The notes under the pieces were generated by a model, which made no database searches, was not told the origin of the DNA, and saw only the letters and a program-made list of their open reading frames with translations. From an uncultured Aquimarina sp. (lineage in GTDB: Bacteria; Bacteroidota; Bacteroidia; Flavobacteriales; Flavobacteriaceae): a stretch of DNA of 64,000 bases. Made by a program: the position numbers and the translations under genes. Below, one piece after another: positions 9,439 to 18,597 of the stretch. Positions within the stretch are counted from its first letter, which is position 1. Every line of letters starts with the position of its first letter. The stretch covers positions 186,001 through 250,000 of the forward strand of contig CANMLG010000005.1 of NCBI GenBank assembly GCA_947498765.1, written 5' to 3'.

Positions 9439-9840
9439 TTAAAATAATGATAATACATTTAAAACCTGAAACACACCTCCAGTAATTACTTCTGGTACTG
9501 AAAAATTTTCCAATGTATTTTTAACTCCCAAATTCAGCATACTAAATGTTACCGGGTTTAATAAAACTTCATTATTTGTAATTCCCAGATAACCTTGTGG
9601 CAATATCTGTTCATTTAGTAATGACAATGAAGAAAAGCACTTAGTATAACCATATAACAAATTCGAATCCAGATAAGTTTGCGTATTTATTTGGGGCATT
9701 AAAAAGGTATTATTAGAACTTAAAATTACAGCCCTACTTTTTAAATTTCCAAATCCACTATAATTAGTAATATTTTGATTTTGTGCAGAAACAATAGAAA
9801 AGCTTACACAAAAAAAGAGCAAAACAAATAATGTTTTCAT
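9439..9840 (-). CDS. hypothetical secreted protein, 133 aa
   Basis: Signal peptide at residues 1-19 (FSIVSAQ). The mature 114 residues are rich in N, L and S and contain one cysteine; no domain recognised. A run of beta-prone segments suggests an extracytoplasmic protein. It lies 76 nt downstream of the ThuA gene on the same strand and may share its transcript. Function unknown. Confidence 0.6.
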   Translation of the reverse strand: MKTLFVLLFFCVSFSIVSAQNQNITNYSGFGNLKSRAVILSSNNTFLMPQINTQTYLDSNLLYGYTKCFSSLSLLNEQILPQGYLGITNNEVLLNPVTFSMLNLGVKNTLENFSVPEVITGGVFQVLNVLSLF

Positions 9841-9916
9841 GATTTTATTTAGGTATATAACAACTAAACAAGACTTTACCCTAAAATTTTAATAAAACTA
9901 TTTTGTTATAGTCTGT

Positions 9917-10963
9917 CTATTGTTTTACAATTCGCTGTGGCGGAATAGCAGGATTTGAATACTTTACAAAATAAACTCCAGTTGTATATTCAGAAAAATC
10001 TATAGTATTTACCGAAACACTCAATGCCTGCGATAATATTTGTTTTCCTTTAACATCATAAATTTTAACATGCAAATCGTAAACTAACTTACTATTTAAA
10101 CCATTTACAGTTAGCAAATTTGTAACAGGATTTGGAGTTACAAATACTCCTTCTTCTTCTGAATGGTTCTCAACAACTTCCTCCACACTTAAAACTTCAT
10201 TATTTTCAAATTCTCCAGCCCATTTTATCCCTTCTTCTACATGCTTTATAAAAGTGTCATTTTGTTTGTAATCATTACCACTATGCCCTAAAGCAGTATA
10301 AAATGAGCGTCCGCCCATATATTCTTTATACCATGACATTGGTCTTGACTCATCATAGTCATTTTTCCTGCCATTAGGCCCAGTTGTTTGCCTTACTACT
10401 AATAAATTTCTATTGCCAGAGAACAATTGCCCTCCGTTATTTTTCCAATAATAATATTCTTCAACTTTATCCCATGACTCATCAATAAAAGATACTGAAG
10501 GGTGATTTTCATTTATTTTGACAACATCCATTATATTTGAATGATTACCTCTGGTATGGTTTGGGCTTATTTGAATAATAGCCCCAACTAATTCATTATA
10601 AAAAGGCCATGATTTGTTACGATATGTATCTGTTGCTGCATGAATACCTACAAAACCACCTCCTGATTTTATATAATTTTCAAAGGCAATTTGCTGATCA
10701 CTAGTTAGCAAATTATTACCACTTGTATTGCACCAAACAACTACTTTATAATTTGCTAAATTTTCTTCAGTAAATACATTTGCATTATTAGTTTCATCTG
10801 TAGTCCACAAAGTATTTGATTCCCCTAAATTTTTAATCATATCAATCCCATCGGCAATAGAACCATGTCTAAATCCATTGGTTTTATGAAATACTAGCAC
10901 TTTATTTTGGCTAAAAATAAATTGAGAGCATATTATGAATATGGCCAACAAATATATTTTCAT
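9917..10963 (-). CDS. secreted ThuA-domain protein with T9SS sorting tail
   Basis: 348 residues. Signal peptide 1-18, then a ThuA (trehalose-utilisation-like, class I amidotransferase fold) domain at about 20-235: VLVFHKTNGFRHGSI, VVWCNTSGNNL, GGGFVGIHAATDTY and the terminal FYTALGHSGNDY with GIKWA. The last about 75 residues (VTPNPVTNLLTVNG ... TTGVYFVKY) are a T9SS type A sorting domain. ThuA domains occur in exported sugar-processing proteins, but the reaction here is unknown. The ThuA-like domain combined with T9SS export suggests action on extracellular glycans; this is inference. Confidence 0.85.
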   Translation of the reverse strand: MKIYLLAIFIICSQFIFSQNKVLVFHKTNGFRHGSIADGIDMIKNLGESNTLWTTDETNNANVFTEENLANYKVVVWCNTSGNNLLTSDQQIAFENYIKSGGGFVGIHAATDTYRNKSWPFYNELVGAIIQISPNHTRGNHSNIMDVVKINENHPSVSFIDESWDKVEEYYYWKNNGGQLFSGNRNLLVVRQTTGPNGRKNDYDESRPMSWYKEYMGGRSFYTALGHSGNDYKQNDTFIKHVEEGIKWAGEFENNEVLSVEEVVENHSEEEGVFVTPNPVTNLLTVNGLNSKLVYDLHVKIYDVKGKQILSQALSVSVNTIDFSEYTTGVYFVKYSNPAIPPQRIVKQ

Positions 10964-11068
10964 CTTAAATACGTTTTTGAGTTGTGTTTTCTTTTACAAA
11001 AAATTACTTTTTCACAAATACTAACAACAAGTATTTAATGATAACGGTAATGTTTTCAGTATATTTCT

Positions 11069-11096
11069 AAAAAACTATTAACATAAAAAAATAGTT
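11069..11096 (-). terminator. possible terminator after bshC
   Basis: On the minus strand AACTATT (11096-11090) pairs with AATAGTT (11079-11073) over a 10-nt T-rich loop and is followed by TTTT. It lies 63 nt past the bshC stop. AT-only stem, so weak. Confidence 0.4.
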
Positions 11097-11158
11097 CCCT
11101 AAAAAAATGTTAACTAATTCAAAAGTATGGCATTTAATTTGTTGTTAATCCTGACCAC

Positions 11159-12781
11159 TCACAATAAAATGAAAGAAAATCCCTGCTTTAATGGATCTAA
11201 AGATTTTTTTAGTGTAGGAATTAAATCTACACCATATTCCAAATAAAATTCAGAAAAATTAGACTTTCGCTCCTGTAAACTCTGTTGAGGAAATAATTGA
11301 TTCTGCATTGAAGTAAGTCGCGAGACATGATCGGATAACTTAAGTCGTTGGGCTTTTAATAAGCGCTTTTCTAAATTTTCCAAACCTTTAATTTGCTTAA
11401 CCTGTTGAGCTTTTACCGCTCCAATAAAACTTTTATCAGTTTGCTCTGCTAACGATTTCAAAGTATCAAATTGCACCTGTAATGTCTTTTTGGAGGCCGT
11501 AAAATCAATAGGAATATTCGAAATCTGTCGTACTTTATAATTTATTAATTCAGAAGAATTCATAAACAACTCACTAGGAGTAACTGATAATTTTTCCAAT
11601 TTACCCTGTTGTTTTTCCGAAATTAAAAGTGCTGAATTCCGTAATAAAATTATAGGAAATGGTATAATGAAGGATTTAAAACATGATTTTAATTGTAGCC
11701 AATAAGCTAATTCCCCTCCTCCACCTATATAACACAAATTAGGTAAAATCATTTCCTGATAAACGGGTCGCATTAAAGCATTCGGACTAAAGCGCTCTGG
11801 ATTTTTTGAAACTTCGGTTAGTATCTCCTTTAACGAATTCCACTTAACTCCTCCACTTAGCGTGGCGTAGCCGCTATTGCGAATTTGTACAATTCGCTCC
11901 CTTACTCCTTTTATTCCATAAAACAAATTAATTTCGCGAGGAGTTACCTGTGCTTTATAGCCTTGTTCTATTAAAACTTTAGTTGTTTTACTCACTTCAA
12001 CAAAAGCAGTATTTTCTTTCAACTCTTGGTTAATTACAGGAATAAAAAGAGATTTTAAATCTGCATCATTTCCATCAACAATAACCAAACCGTATTCGCC
12101 AAACAATTCATTTACAATATAACGAGTAGCTGACGCTAAATCATCGTGCTCTAAATAGCCTTTTTTAAACAACTGCTTTAAATAATCGGCATTTTCACCA
12201 CCTCCAAGCTCTGCTTTTAAAACTTCAAAAACTTCATTTAATCCATCTGTATTATAATCACCTACATAACCATTTGCATTGTTCAGACCTTCTGCTTTAT
12301 TCCAAGCAATCTTTTTACCATGAAGCGTAAAATAATTGATTTCTAAAAAGTCATGATCTTCGGAAGCCATCCAATATATAGGAACAAAATCATACTCTGG
12401 ATAAGTTTTTTTCAACTTTTCGGTAAGATTTATTGTCGAAATAATTTTATACAAAAAATATAATGGTCCGGTAAATAAGTTTAATTGGTGTCCTGTAGTA
12501 ACTGTAAAAGTAGTTTCGTTTACTACTAATTCTATATTATTTTGAGACTGCTCAGTTACTATGATATTATCATATTGATTTTTTAAACTTTTAACTAATA
12601 CTTGCCTGTTTTTATCCGAAAAAGAAGCTCCTTTTTCTTTTATCTTAGCCTTAAAATTAGTCATACTTGGGAAACAACTATAAAAGGGCTCAAGTTTTTG
12701 CTTTTGATCTAAATAGTCACATATAAGGGAAGAAAAAAAACCTGTCTCTTTAAATGAAATACAGTCTGTATCTAAAGGCAT
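11159..12781 (-). CDS. bshC: bacillithiol biosynthesis cysteine-adding enzyme
   Basis: 540 residues, cytoplasmic. The motif TTGHQLNLFTGPLYFLYKI (95-113) matches the BshC signature TGxQ-LFTGPLY, and PIYWMASEDHDFLEI (about 134-148) is the second conserved block. A C-terminal coiled-coil stretch follows (about 420-510: KQIKGLENLEKRLLKAQRLK). BshC is assigned to adding cysteine to GlcN-malate in bacillithiol synthesis. bshA and bshB are not in this window, which is common because the genes are dispersed. The length is normal for the family. An array of 7-nt repeats lies just upstream. Confidence 0.92.
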   Translation of the reverse strand: MPLDTDCISFKETGFFSSLICDYLDQKQKLEPFYSCFPSMTNFKAKIKEKGASFSDKNRQVLVKSLKNQYDNIIVTEQSQNNIELVVNETTFTVTTGHQLNLFTGPLYFLYKIISTINLTEKLKKTYPEYDFVPIYWMASEDHDFLEINYFTLHGKKIAWNKAEGLNNANGYVGDYNTDGLNEVFEVLKAELGGGENADYLKQLFKKGYLEHDDLASATRYIVNELFGEYGLVIVDGNDADLKSLFIPVINQELKENTAFVEVSKTTKVLIEQGYKAQVTPREINLFYGIKGVRERIVQIRNSGYATLSGGVKWNSLKEILTEVSKNPERFSPNALMRPVYQEMILPNLCYIGGGGELAYWLQLKSCFKSFIIPFPIILLRNSALLISEKQQGKLEKLSVTPSELFMNSSELINYKVRQISNIPIDFTASKKTLQVQFDTLKSLAEQTDKSFIGAVKAQQVKQIKGLENLEKRLLKAQRLKLSDHVSRLTSMQNQLFPQQSLQERKSNFSEFYLEYGVDLIPTLKKSLDPLKQGFSFILL

Positions 12782-12803
12782 AATTAGTATTTTGAAATAC
12801 TGT

Positions 12804-12838
12804 CGAAATTACGAATTTAGAATTACGAATTACTTATT
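12804..12838. repeat. degenerate 7-nt tandem array (ACGAATT type)
   Basis: Read in sevens from 12804: CGAAATT, ACGAATT, TAGAATT, ACGAATT, ACTTATT. Two units are identical and the others differ by one to three bases. It lies between bshC and rimO. Confidence 0.6.
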
Positions 12839-12917
12839 TTTTTTCCAAAAAAAAGTAATTTAAAAAATTCAGGCACAAACAGTAAATCACAATACACATA
12901 CACAATAAAAGTGCACT

Positions 12918-14219
12918 CTACACTGGCTCACCGTATAAATCAAAATCAGCAGCATCGTACACTTTTATATTTACATACTCGCCTGTTTTTAAATAATGTT
13001 TTGAAGCATCAATACGCACTTCATTATCCACATCTGGCGAATCAAATTCTGTACGACCAATAAAATGCTCTCCTTCTTTCCGATCAATAACACACTTAAA
13101 TGTTTTACCTATTTTTTCTTGATTTAGCTCCCATGAAATTTGCGATTGTATATCCATAATTTCATTAACACGTGCTATTTTTACATCCTCTGGAACATCA
13201 TCTTCTAAATTAAAAGCATGTGTATTTTCTTCATGACTATAAGTAAAACAACCTAAACGTTCAAAACGCATTTCTTTCACCCAATCACGAAGTGTTTCAA
13301 AATCCTTTTGTGTTTCTCCTGGATATCCCACAATAAGTGTTGTTCTTATAGCCATTTCTGGAACCGCCTCTCTAAATTCCTGCAAAAGTTTGGTTGTTTT
13401 AGCTTTGGTTGTTCCTCTTCTCATTGATTTCAAAATCGGATCAGCAATATGCTGTAATGGAATATCAATATAATTACAAATTTTAGACTCATTTTTCATT
13501 ACTTCCAATACTTCCATTGGAAAACCAGTAGGAAAAGCATAATGTAAACGAATCCATTCAATTCCCTCAACTTTTACAAAAGCGCGTAATAAATCTGCTA
13601 AACGGCGTTCTTTATACAAATCCAATCCATAATAAGTTAAATCCTGTGCTATTAGCACTAATTCCTTAACTCCATTTGCGGCTAATTTTTCTGCCTCTAT
13701 CACTAAATCTTCAATTGGTGTCGACTTATGTTTTCCTCGCATTATGGGAATAGCACAAAATGAACATGGACGATCACAACCTTCGGCTATTTTTAAATAA
13801 GCATAATTTTTAGGGGTTGTTGTTAAACGCTCTCCTATTAATTCATGTTTATAATCTGCCTCAAGCACTTTTAGCAACTGTGGCAATTCTGTTGTTCCAA
13901 AATACTGATCCACATCAGGAATTTCCTCTTGTAAATCTGGCTTATAGCGCTCCGATAGACATCCTGTTACATAAACCTTATCTACATCTCCTTCTTCCTT
14001 TTTCTGAACGTATTCTAAAATAGTATTTATAGACTCCTCTTTAGCATTAGCTATAAAACCGCAGGTATTTATAACTACAATGTTCCCTTCTTCTTCATGT
14101 ACCACATCTTTATTATTAGCCTTTAATTGACCCATTAATACTTCTGAGTCATACACGTTTTTTGAACATCCTAATGTAACTACATTGATCTTATTCTTTT
14201 TCAGGGATTTTGTTCTCAT
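12918..14219 (-). CDS. rimO: ribosomal protein S12 methylthiotransferase
   Basis: 433 residues. The UPF0004 domain carries three cluster cysteines: C18 (TLGCSKN), C53 (NTCGFI) and C87 (TGCLSE). The radical-SAM CxxxCxxC cysteines are C148, C152 and C155 in EGCDRPCSFCAIP. A TRAM domain closes the protein (IGRTEFDSPDVDNEV). RimO methylthiolates an aspartate of S12; the NTCGF and GCDRPCSFC context favours RimO over MiaB. Full length. The next gene on the same strand, bshC, is 136 nt away. Confidence 0.94.
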   Translation of the reverse strand: MRTKSLKKNKINVVTLGCSKNVYDSEVLMGQLKANNKDVVHEEEGNIVVINTCGFIANAKEESINTILEYVQKKEEGDVDKVYVTGCLSERYKPDLQEEIPDVDQYFGTTELPQLLKVLEADYKHELIGERLTTTPKNYAYLKIAEGCDRPCSFCAIPIMRGKHKSTPIEDLVIEAEKLAANGVKELVLIAQDLTYYGLDLYKERRLADLLRAFVKVEGIEWIRLHYAFPTGFPMEVLEVMKNESKICNYIDIPLQHIADPILKSMRRGTTKAKTTKLLQEFREAVPEMAIRTTLIVGYPGETQKDFETLRDWVKEMRFERLGCFTYSHEENTHAFNLEDDVPEDVKIARVNEIMDIQSQISWELNQEKIGKTFKCVIDRKEGEHFIGRTEFDSPDVDNEVRIDASKHYLKTGEYVNIKVYDAADFDLYGEPV

Positions 14220-14301
14220 AATTGCTTTGTAAAAAGTGGTGCAAATTTACGATTTTATTAGCATTAACTTCTATTTTTAAAATCATAAAAAGCATAAACA
14301 T

Positions 14302-14335
14302 AAAAAAGCCTCGATAATCATATAGTTATCGAGGC
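14302..14335 (-). terminator. Rho-independent terminator
   Basis: GCCTCGATAA (14308-14317) and TTATCGAGGC (14326-14335) form a perfect 10-bp stem with an 8-nt loop. On the minus strand it is followed by six T. It ends the transcript of the 81-residue secreted protein at 14374. Confidence 0.85.
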
Positions 14336-14373
14336 AATATCTTTATTTTATTTTACTACTACGCTGCGTCCTT

Positions 14374-14619
14374 TTATTTCTTTTTAAACAATTTCTTTTT
14401 CGATTCTACTGTTTCCGCAATAGCTTTTTTCAAGCAACATGCTTTCTTACTATTTTCAGCACATTTTTTTTTCATTTCCTCTACACCTTTCAATGTTAAC
14501 GTATCTAAAACAGGAGCTACAGTTGTCTTTTCTGTAATAGATATCTTTTCCTGTGCACTAGCTTGAAGAGTTGCAAAAAACAGCCCTGTAATTATGGTTA
14601 ATCTTATTATTATTTTCAT
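14374..14619 (-). CDS. small secreted cysteine-containing protein, 81 aa
   Basis: Signal peptide of about 22 residues (FFATLQASAQ), leaving a mature peptide of about 59 residues. This contains three cysteines (KKCAENSKKACCLKK) and ends in a lysine run (KKKLFKKK). No family recognised. It is flanked by its own terminator on the 3' side, so it is probably monocistronic. The paired-cysteine, lysine-rich helix could bind metal or partners; that is only a guess. The Flavobacteriia-type signal end (S-A-Q) supports a real gene. Confidence 0.65.
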   Translation of the reverse strand: MKIIIRLTIITGLFFATLQASAQEKISITEKTTVAPVLDTLTLKGVEEMKKKCAENSKKACCLKKAIAETVESKKKLFKKK

Positions 14620-14810
14620 CTGATTTCACTTAAAATTCAACATACCAAGGAATTCAAAGGTACTAAATTATACCATAGTAAATCTACATATTACTTTCAG
14701 TAAGAACGTTGTTCACATATAAAAAAAGAAGATTTGGCAGTTTCTTTCTTCTTACTAAAAAATACAATTAGATCCTTTTTAAGCCATAAAACTCAAAAAT
14801 CATTATTTTA

Positions 14811-15764
14811 TTAAAACAAGCTTTTAATAATTGTTTCCATACTTACTCCTTCCGCTTCTGCTTTATAATTTTTCAAAATACGATGTCTCAAAATTCCAAT
14901 AGCAACCGCTTGTACATTTTCAATATCGGGCGAAAATTTTCCCTGTATTGCTGCATGGGCTTTAGCTGCTAAAATCAAATTTTGCGAAGCTCGGGGACCT
15001 GCCCCCCAATCTACATATTTTGCGATCATTTCTGAAGCGGCTTCTGTATTAGGCCTGGTTTTTGCCACTAAACCTACAGCATATTCAATTACATTATCCG
15101 CTACTGGAATACGACGCACTAATTGCTGCATTTCAATAATTTCATTAGCCGTAAACAAAGCTTGTAATTTTTCTTTTTGAACCCCGGTAGTACTCTTTAC
15201 TACCGCCACTTCTTCTGCAAATGATGGGTAATCCAATTGAATTGCAAACATAAAACGATCCAATTGTGCTTCTGGCAATGGATATGTACCTTCTTGCTCA
15301 ATAGGATTTTGAGTAGCTAATACAAAATAAGGTTTTGATAACTCGTAACGTTTTCCCGATACTGTAACTGACTTTTCTTGCATAGCCTCCAACAAAGCGG
15401 CTTGAGTTTTAGGTGGCGTACGGTTGATTTCATCGGCCAATACTATATTAGAGAAAACTGGTCCTTTAATAAACTTAAATTGACGAGAATCATCTAAAAT
15501 TTCACTCCCTAAAATATCACTTGGCATTAAGTCTGGCGTAAACTGAATTCGCTTAAAATCCAAACCTAACACTTCTGAAATTGTATTTACCATAAGGGTT
15601 TTAGCCAAACCTGGCACTCCAATCAATAAGGCATGACCGCCTGCAAAAACAGAAAGCAGTATCTGATCGATTACTGCTTCCTGGCCTATAATAACTTTTG
15701 AAATTTCCTTCTTTAATTGAACATGTTTACTAACTAGTTGCTCAACAGATTTTACGTCTGACAT
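14811..15764 (-). CDS. MoxR-family AAA+ ATPase
   Basis: 317 residues, cytoplasmic. Walker A GVPGLAKT (49-56), Walker B VLADEINRT with D111/E112, sensor region ATQNPIEQEGTYPLPEAQLDRF (in part), then the lid domain. MoxR ATPases act as chaperones that help assemble or activate envelope or metal-containing complexes, often with VWA-domain partners. Here no VWA/DUF58 gene follows. The gene starts 5 nt after the surA stop, so it is the last member of the surA operon, suggesting a role tied to envelope biogenesis. Confidence 0.9.
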   Translation of the reverse strand: MSDVKSVEQLVSKHVQLKKEISKVIIGQEAVIDQILLSVFAGGHALLIGVPGLAKTLMVNTISEVLGLDFKRIQFTPDLMPSDILGSEILDDSRQFKFIKGPVFSNIVLADEINRTPPKTQAALLEAMQEKSVTVSGKRYELSKPYFVLATQNPIEQEGTYPLPEAQLDRFMFAIQLDYPSFAEEVAVVKSTTGVQKEKLQALFTANEIIEMQQLVRRIPVADNVIEYAVGLVAKTRPNTEAASEMIAKYVDWGAGPRASQNLILAAKAHAAIQGKFSPDIENVQAVAIGILRHRILKNYKAEAEGVSMETIIKSLF

Positions 15765-15769
15765 TCAGT

Positions 15770-17203
15770 TTATTTTTTTACCCAATCACTATTATAATCG
15801 CAATTAAGGTAGGGTTCATTGATTTTAACGTACGTATCTACAATTTTTTCATCTTGCCATTTCTTCACTGCCTTCAGTTGCTTTTGCTTTAAAGCCAGTT
15901 CTTTTATTTTTAAATAATCCTTTGCATAATTAGCCTCATGCTCAGGGTATTTTTTTGAAACTGTTACAATCTTAAAAAATTTACCACCAGTTCTATTTCT
16001 ATCTTCAATAATATTAGAAACTTCACCTTCCTTTAAATTAGATACTTGCCCGTACAATATAGGATCAATTTTTGTAAGTTCAAAACGCGTATCTTGTGTT
16101 ACAGGATTTATTAGCTTCCCACCATCCGATCTTGTTTCTTTTTCATCACTATATAATTTAGCAGCGTCTTCAAACTTTATTTTTCCCGAAGTAATCCTAG
16201 TACGAATACTATCGGCATGATTCTCATATTTTTCTAAATCCTTACTGCTTACTTCTGGTATTAACAAAATATGACGCACATCAACTTGTTGTCCTTTAAT
16301 TTTATCAACGGTTACAATATGATGCCCAAAATCTGTTTTAAAAGGCTTACTTACTTCGCCCACTTGCAAGCTAAAAGCAGCATCTTTAAACTCCTTTGCA
16401 AAAGGATCCGTTCTTGAAATAGTATATTTTCCTCCATTTGAACGTGAACCAGGATCTTGCGAATACAATACTGCCTTAGTAGCAAAGCTTGCTCCGTTTT
16501 CAAGCACATCGGTTCTAAACTGATTTAAACGATCAACAGTGGCCTTAATTTCAGCTGCCGAAGGCTGTGGCTTTATTACAATTTGCGAAATTTCTATTTC
16601 TGTATCAATTAGAGGCCTTTCACTTTCAGGTATCGTATTAAAAAACTGCTTTACCTCGTCTGGCGTTACAGCAACCTCTTCTACCACTTTTTGCTGCATT
16701 AACTGCGATAATCGTTGATTTTTACCTAAGTCAAATAATTCTTTTTTAAAATCAACGATATTATCTTTACGATAAAATTTAAGTACTTTTTCTTCATTAC
16801 CCAGCTGTTTTTTCATGTAATCCAGCTGTTGCTCTACCTGCTGTTGAATTTGCTGATCTGATACTGGAATACTATCCTGAATAGCATGATGCGTATACAG
16901 TTTTGTTTCCAACAAACTACCAACCAGCTCACAACGACTAATTTCCGCTATAGAAACTCCTTGGTTTTTCAAATCAATATAGGCTTTATCTACGTCGCTA
17001 TCTAATACTATAAAATCACCTACAACAGCAACTATACCATCCACTTTTTGACGAGCAGTCTGCGTTTCTTCATTTTTCTCCTCCACGGCTTCATTTGGTG
17101 ATTCAATCACAATTTCTTGTGCAAAAGTTGAAAAACCAAAACAAAAACCTACATACAAGGCTGTTTTATTCAAAAATTGTGTAGTCTTTTGTTTGCAATG
17201 CAT
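15770..17203 (-). CDS. SurA-like periplasmic peptidyl-prolyl isomerase/chaperone
   Basis: 477 residues from ATG at 17203, which is preceded by TTAAGG; an in-frame TTG at 17224 would give 484. The signal sequence is MHCKQ...FGFSTFAQ. A SurA-type N-terminal helical region follows (about 55-185, VDGIVAVVGDFIVLDSDVD). Two parvulin/PpiC domains sit at about 200-303 (with DPGSRSNGGKYT and GHHIVTVDKI) and 307-420 (VRHILLIP, SDEKETRSDGGKL). It probably chaperones outer-membrane proteins. Its start lies inside the 3' end of the upstream lipoprotein gene, and moxR follows at once: a three-gene operon. Confidence 0.9.
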   Translation of the reverse strand: MHCKQKTTQFLNKTALYVGFCFGFSTFAQEIVIESPNEAVEEKNEETQTARQKVDGIVAVVGDFIVLDSDVDKAYIDLKNQGVSIAEISRCELVGSLLETKLYTHHAIQDSIPVSDQQIQQQVEQQLDYMKKQLGNEEKVLKFYRKDNIVDFKKELFDLGKNQRLSQLMQQKVVEEVAVTPDEVKQFFNTIPESERPLIDTEIEISQIVIKPQPSAAEIKATVDRLNQFRTDVLENGASFATKAVLYSQDPGSRSNGGKYTISRTDPFAKEFKDAAFSLQVGEVSKPFKTDFGHHIVTVDKIKGQQVDVRHILLIPEVSSKDLEKYENHADSIRTRITSGKIKFEDAAKLYSDEKETRSDGGKLINPVTQDTRFELTKIDPILYGQVSNLKEGEVSNIIEDRNRTGGKFFKIVTVSKKYPEHEANYAKDYLKIKELALKQKQLKAVKKWQDEKIVDTYVKINEPYLNCDYNSDWVKK

Positions 17204-18035
17204 CCTTAACGATTTCTTTTTCAAGTTGTTTTTTTAATTGAAGCTTTCGCTTATTTAATATTATTTGTTTAATGGTCTCCTTTACATATGTCACTGGTGC
17301 GGGCTGCCCAATTAATAGTACATCTTCAAATTTCATCAAATACTTACCATTAGTATCTTTATATTGAAAAAACTTATTTGGTATTAATAAAGAACTTTTT
17401 TTAAAGTTACTTATGCTAGGAACTGCCGTGAGCAGTTCATCAAAAGTACTCCAAGAATTTTCTAAATTTAAATCTACCTTTTTAAAACCAAGCTGAATTT
17501 TTTTCAATTCAATTTGGTCTTCAACTTTAAAACGAGTAAATAGCTTTTTTGTGGCAGAAGTATTTGTATAACTTAATGGCAAATGAATATAACGCACTTT
17601 TACCAAATCCTCTTTTAACAAAAAACTTTGTTGATGTTTTTGATAATATTGATCTATTTCTAAGTCCGAAATAACTGTATTTAATTTTTTTTGCACATAT
17701 CCATTTTCATAATCGCTAACAAATAAATCTATTTTATAATCTTCAACAAACTTATCATATTTAGCTTGTTTTTTTTGTGTCATATTTTGTTTGGATTCAT
17801 ATAACAATAATTGCTTTGTTGCCCAATCATCAATATACTCTGTCAACAAAGCCACACTGTCTTTTTCTGTTAAACCCAAAGGAATATTAAAATCCTTTAA
17901 CTGATCTTCATACAAAAAAGCATCATGCACTCTTGCTACAACACGAGCATCCGATTTACTTTCAAATAACTGACATGAGGCCATTATTACTGAAATCAAA
18001 ATCACTATCAAAAATTGAACTTGTTGCCTTTTCAC
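17166..18035 (-). CDS. SurA-N-like lipoprotein, putative periplasmic foldase component
   Basis: 289 residues. Lipoprotein signal MKRQQVQFLIVILISVIMAS-C (cysteine 21). The mature part is mostly helical and resembles the N-terminal SurA region (ARVHDAFLYEDQL, TEYIDDWATKQLLLYES), but I see no clear parvulin active site. It overlaps the start of surA by 38 nt (59 nt if the upstream TTG is used), so the two are probably co-translated. It is likely an outer- or inner-membrane-anchored helper of SurA; the isomerase activity is doubtful. It heads the operon with surA and moxR. Confidence 0.75.
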   Translation of the reverse strand: MKRQQVQFLIVILISVIMASCQLFESKSDARVVARVHDAFLYEDQLKDFNIPLGLTEKDSVALLTEYIDDWATKQLLLYESKQNMTQKKQAKYDKFVEDYKIDLFVSDYENGYVQKKLNTVISDLEIDQYYQKHQQSFLLKEDLVKVRYIHLPLSYTNTSATKKLFTRFKVEDQIELKKIQLGFKKVDLNLENSWSTFDELLTAVPSISNFKKSSLLIPNKFFQYKDTNGKYLMKFEDVLLIGQPAPVTYVKETIKQIILNKRKLQLKKQLEKEIVKDALQTKDYTIFE

Positions 18036-18215
18036 TTAAAATTCCTAACTTATTAATCGTACAAAAATAGTAATATTCGTAGGTTTGACAAGTCGAATCT
18101 AATTTGCATTATATATTAACGTTTATATCTTAGCTTTAACCTCTACAAACACTGCCGTTTCATTATGTACTAAAACAACATAATCACCTACTTATCAAAA
18201 CACAAACACTATATT

Positions 18216-18455
18216 ATGAATCGTAAATTAAAATTAATTTGGGACTTTAAAGGACCAGTAGCAAACAAAACAGCCTTACATCATGAAATTCATTTAAAAG
18301 AATATGCTGCAACAGAAAAGCTCTCGCTTCAAATAACAGGAACAGAATTTTTTTCAGAAATGCACAGTATTGCTTTTTTAGTTGTTGAAGAAAATGAGAT
18401 GAAACCTGTACGCGATGCTCTAAAACCACATAGAGGTCAAATTTACGAAGGTTAA
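18216..18455 (+). CDS. conserved hypothetical protein, 79 aa
   Basis: Starts MNRKLKLIWDFKGP and contains HHEIHLKEYA and EMHSIAFLVVEENEM; it has no signal peptide and no cysteine. The compact alpha/beta make-up, the ATG start and its position divergent from the surA operon support a real gene. Four histidines (HHEIH and EMHS, the last near the middle) might bind metal; this is conjecture. I do not recognise a family. Just after the stop are copies of the 8-mer AGAAGTTA and then an A18 run. Confidence 0.6.
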   Translation: MNRKLKLIWDFKGPVANKTALHHEIHLKEYAATEKLSLQITGTEFFSEMHSIAFLVVEENEMKPVRDALKPHRGQIYEG

Positions 18456-18553
18456 AAATTAAGAAGTTAAGAAGTTAAGACAAACAAGCTTTCAACTTCC
18501 TTATTACCTACTTTAGCTTACTTTTTCACTAATTAAACAACTACTATTAATTC

Positions 18554-18571
18554 AAAAAAAAAAAAAAAAAA
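18554..18571. repeat. homopolymer of 18 A
   Basis: Uninterrupted A tract between the 79-aa gene and recQ (convergent). It could act as a T run for minus-strand termination only if a stem were present, and none is seen. It may also vary in length between assemblies. Confidence 0.8.
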
Positions 18572-18597
18572 TCACTACTTAACAAATAATAGCTTCT

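Noticed and set aside
9661-9680. TTCGAATC resembling a tRNA T-loop
   Set aside because: It is inside the coding sequence of the 133-residue secreted protein, and no acceptor, D or anticodon stems surround it.
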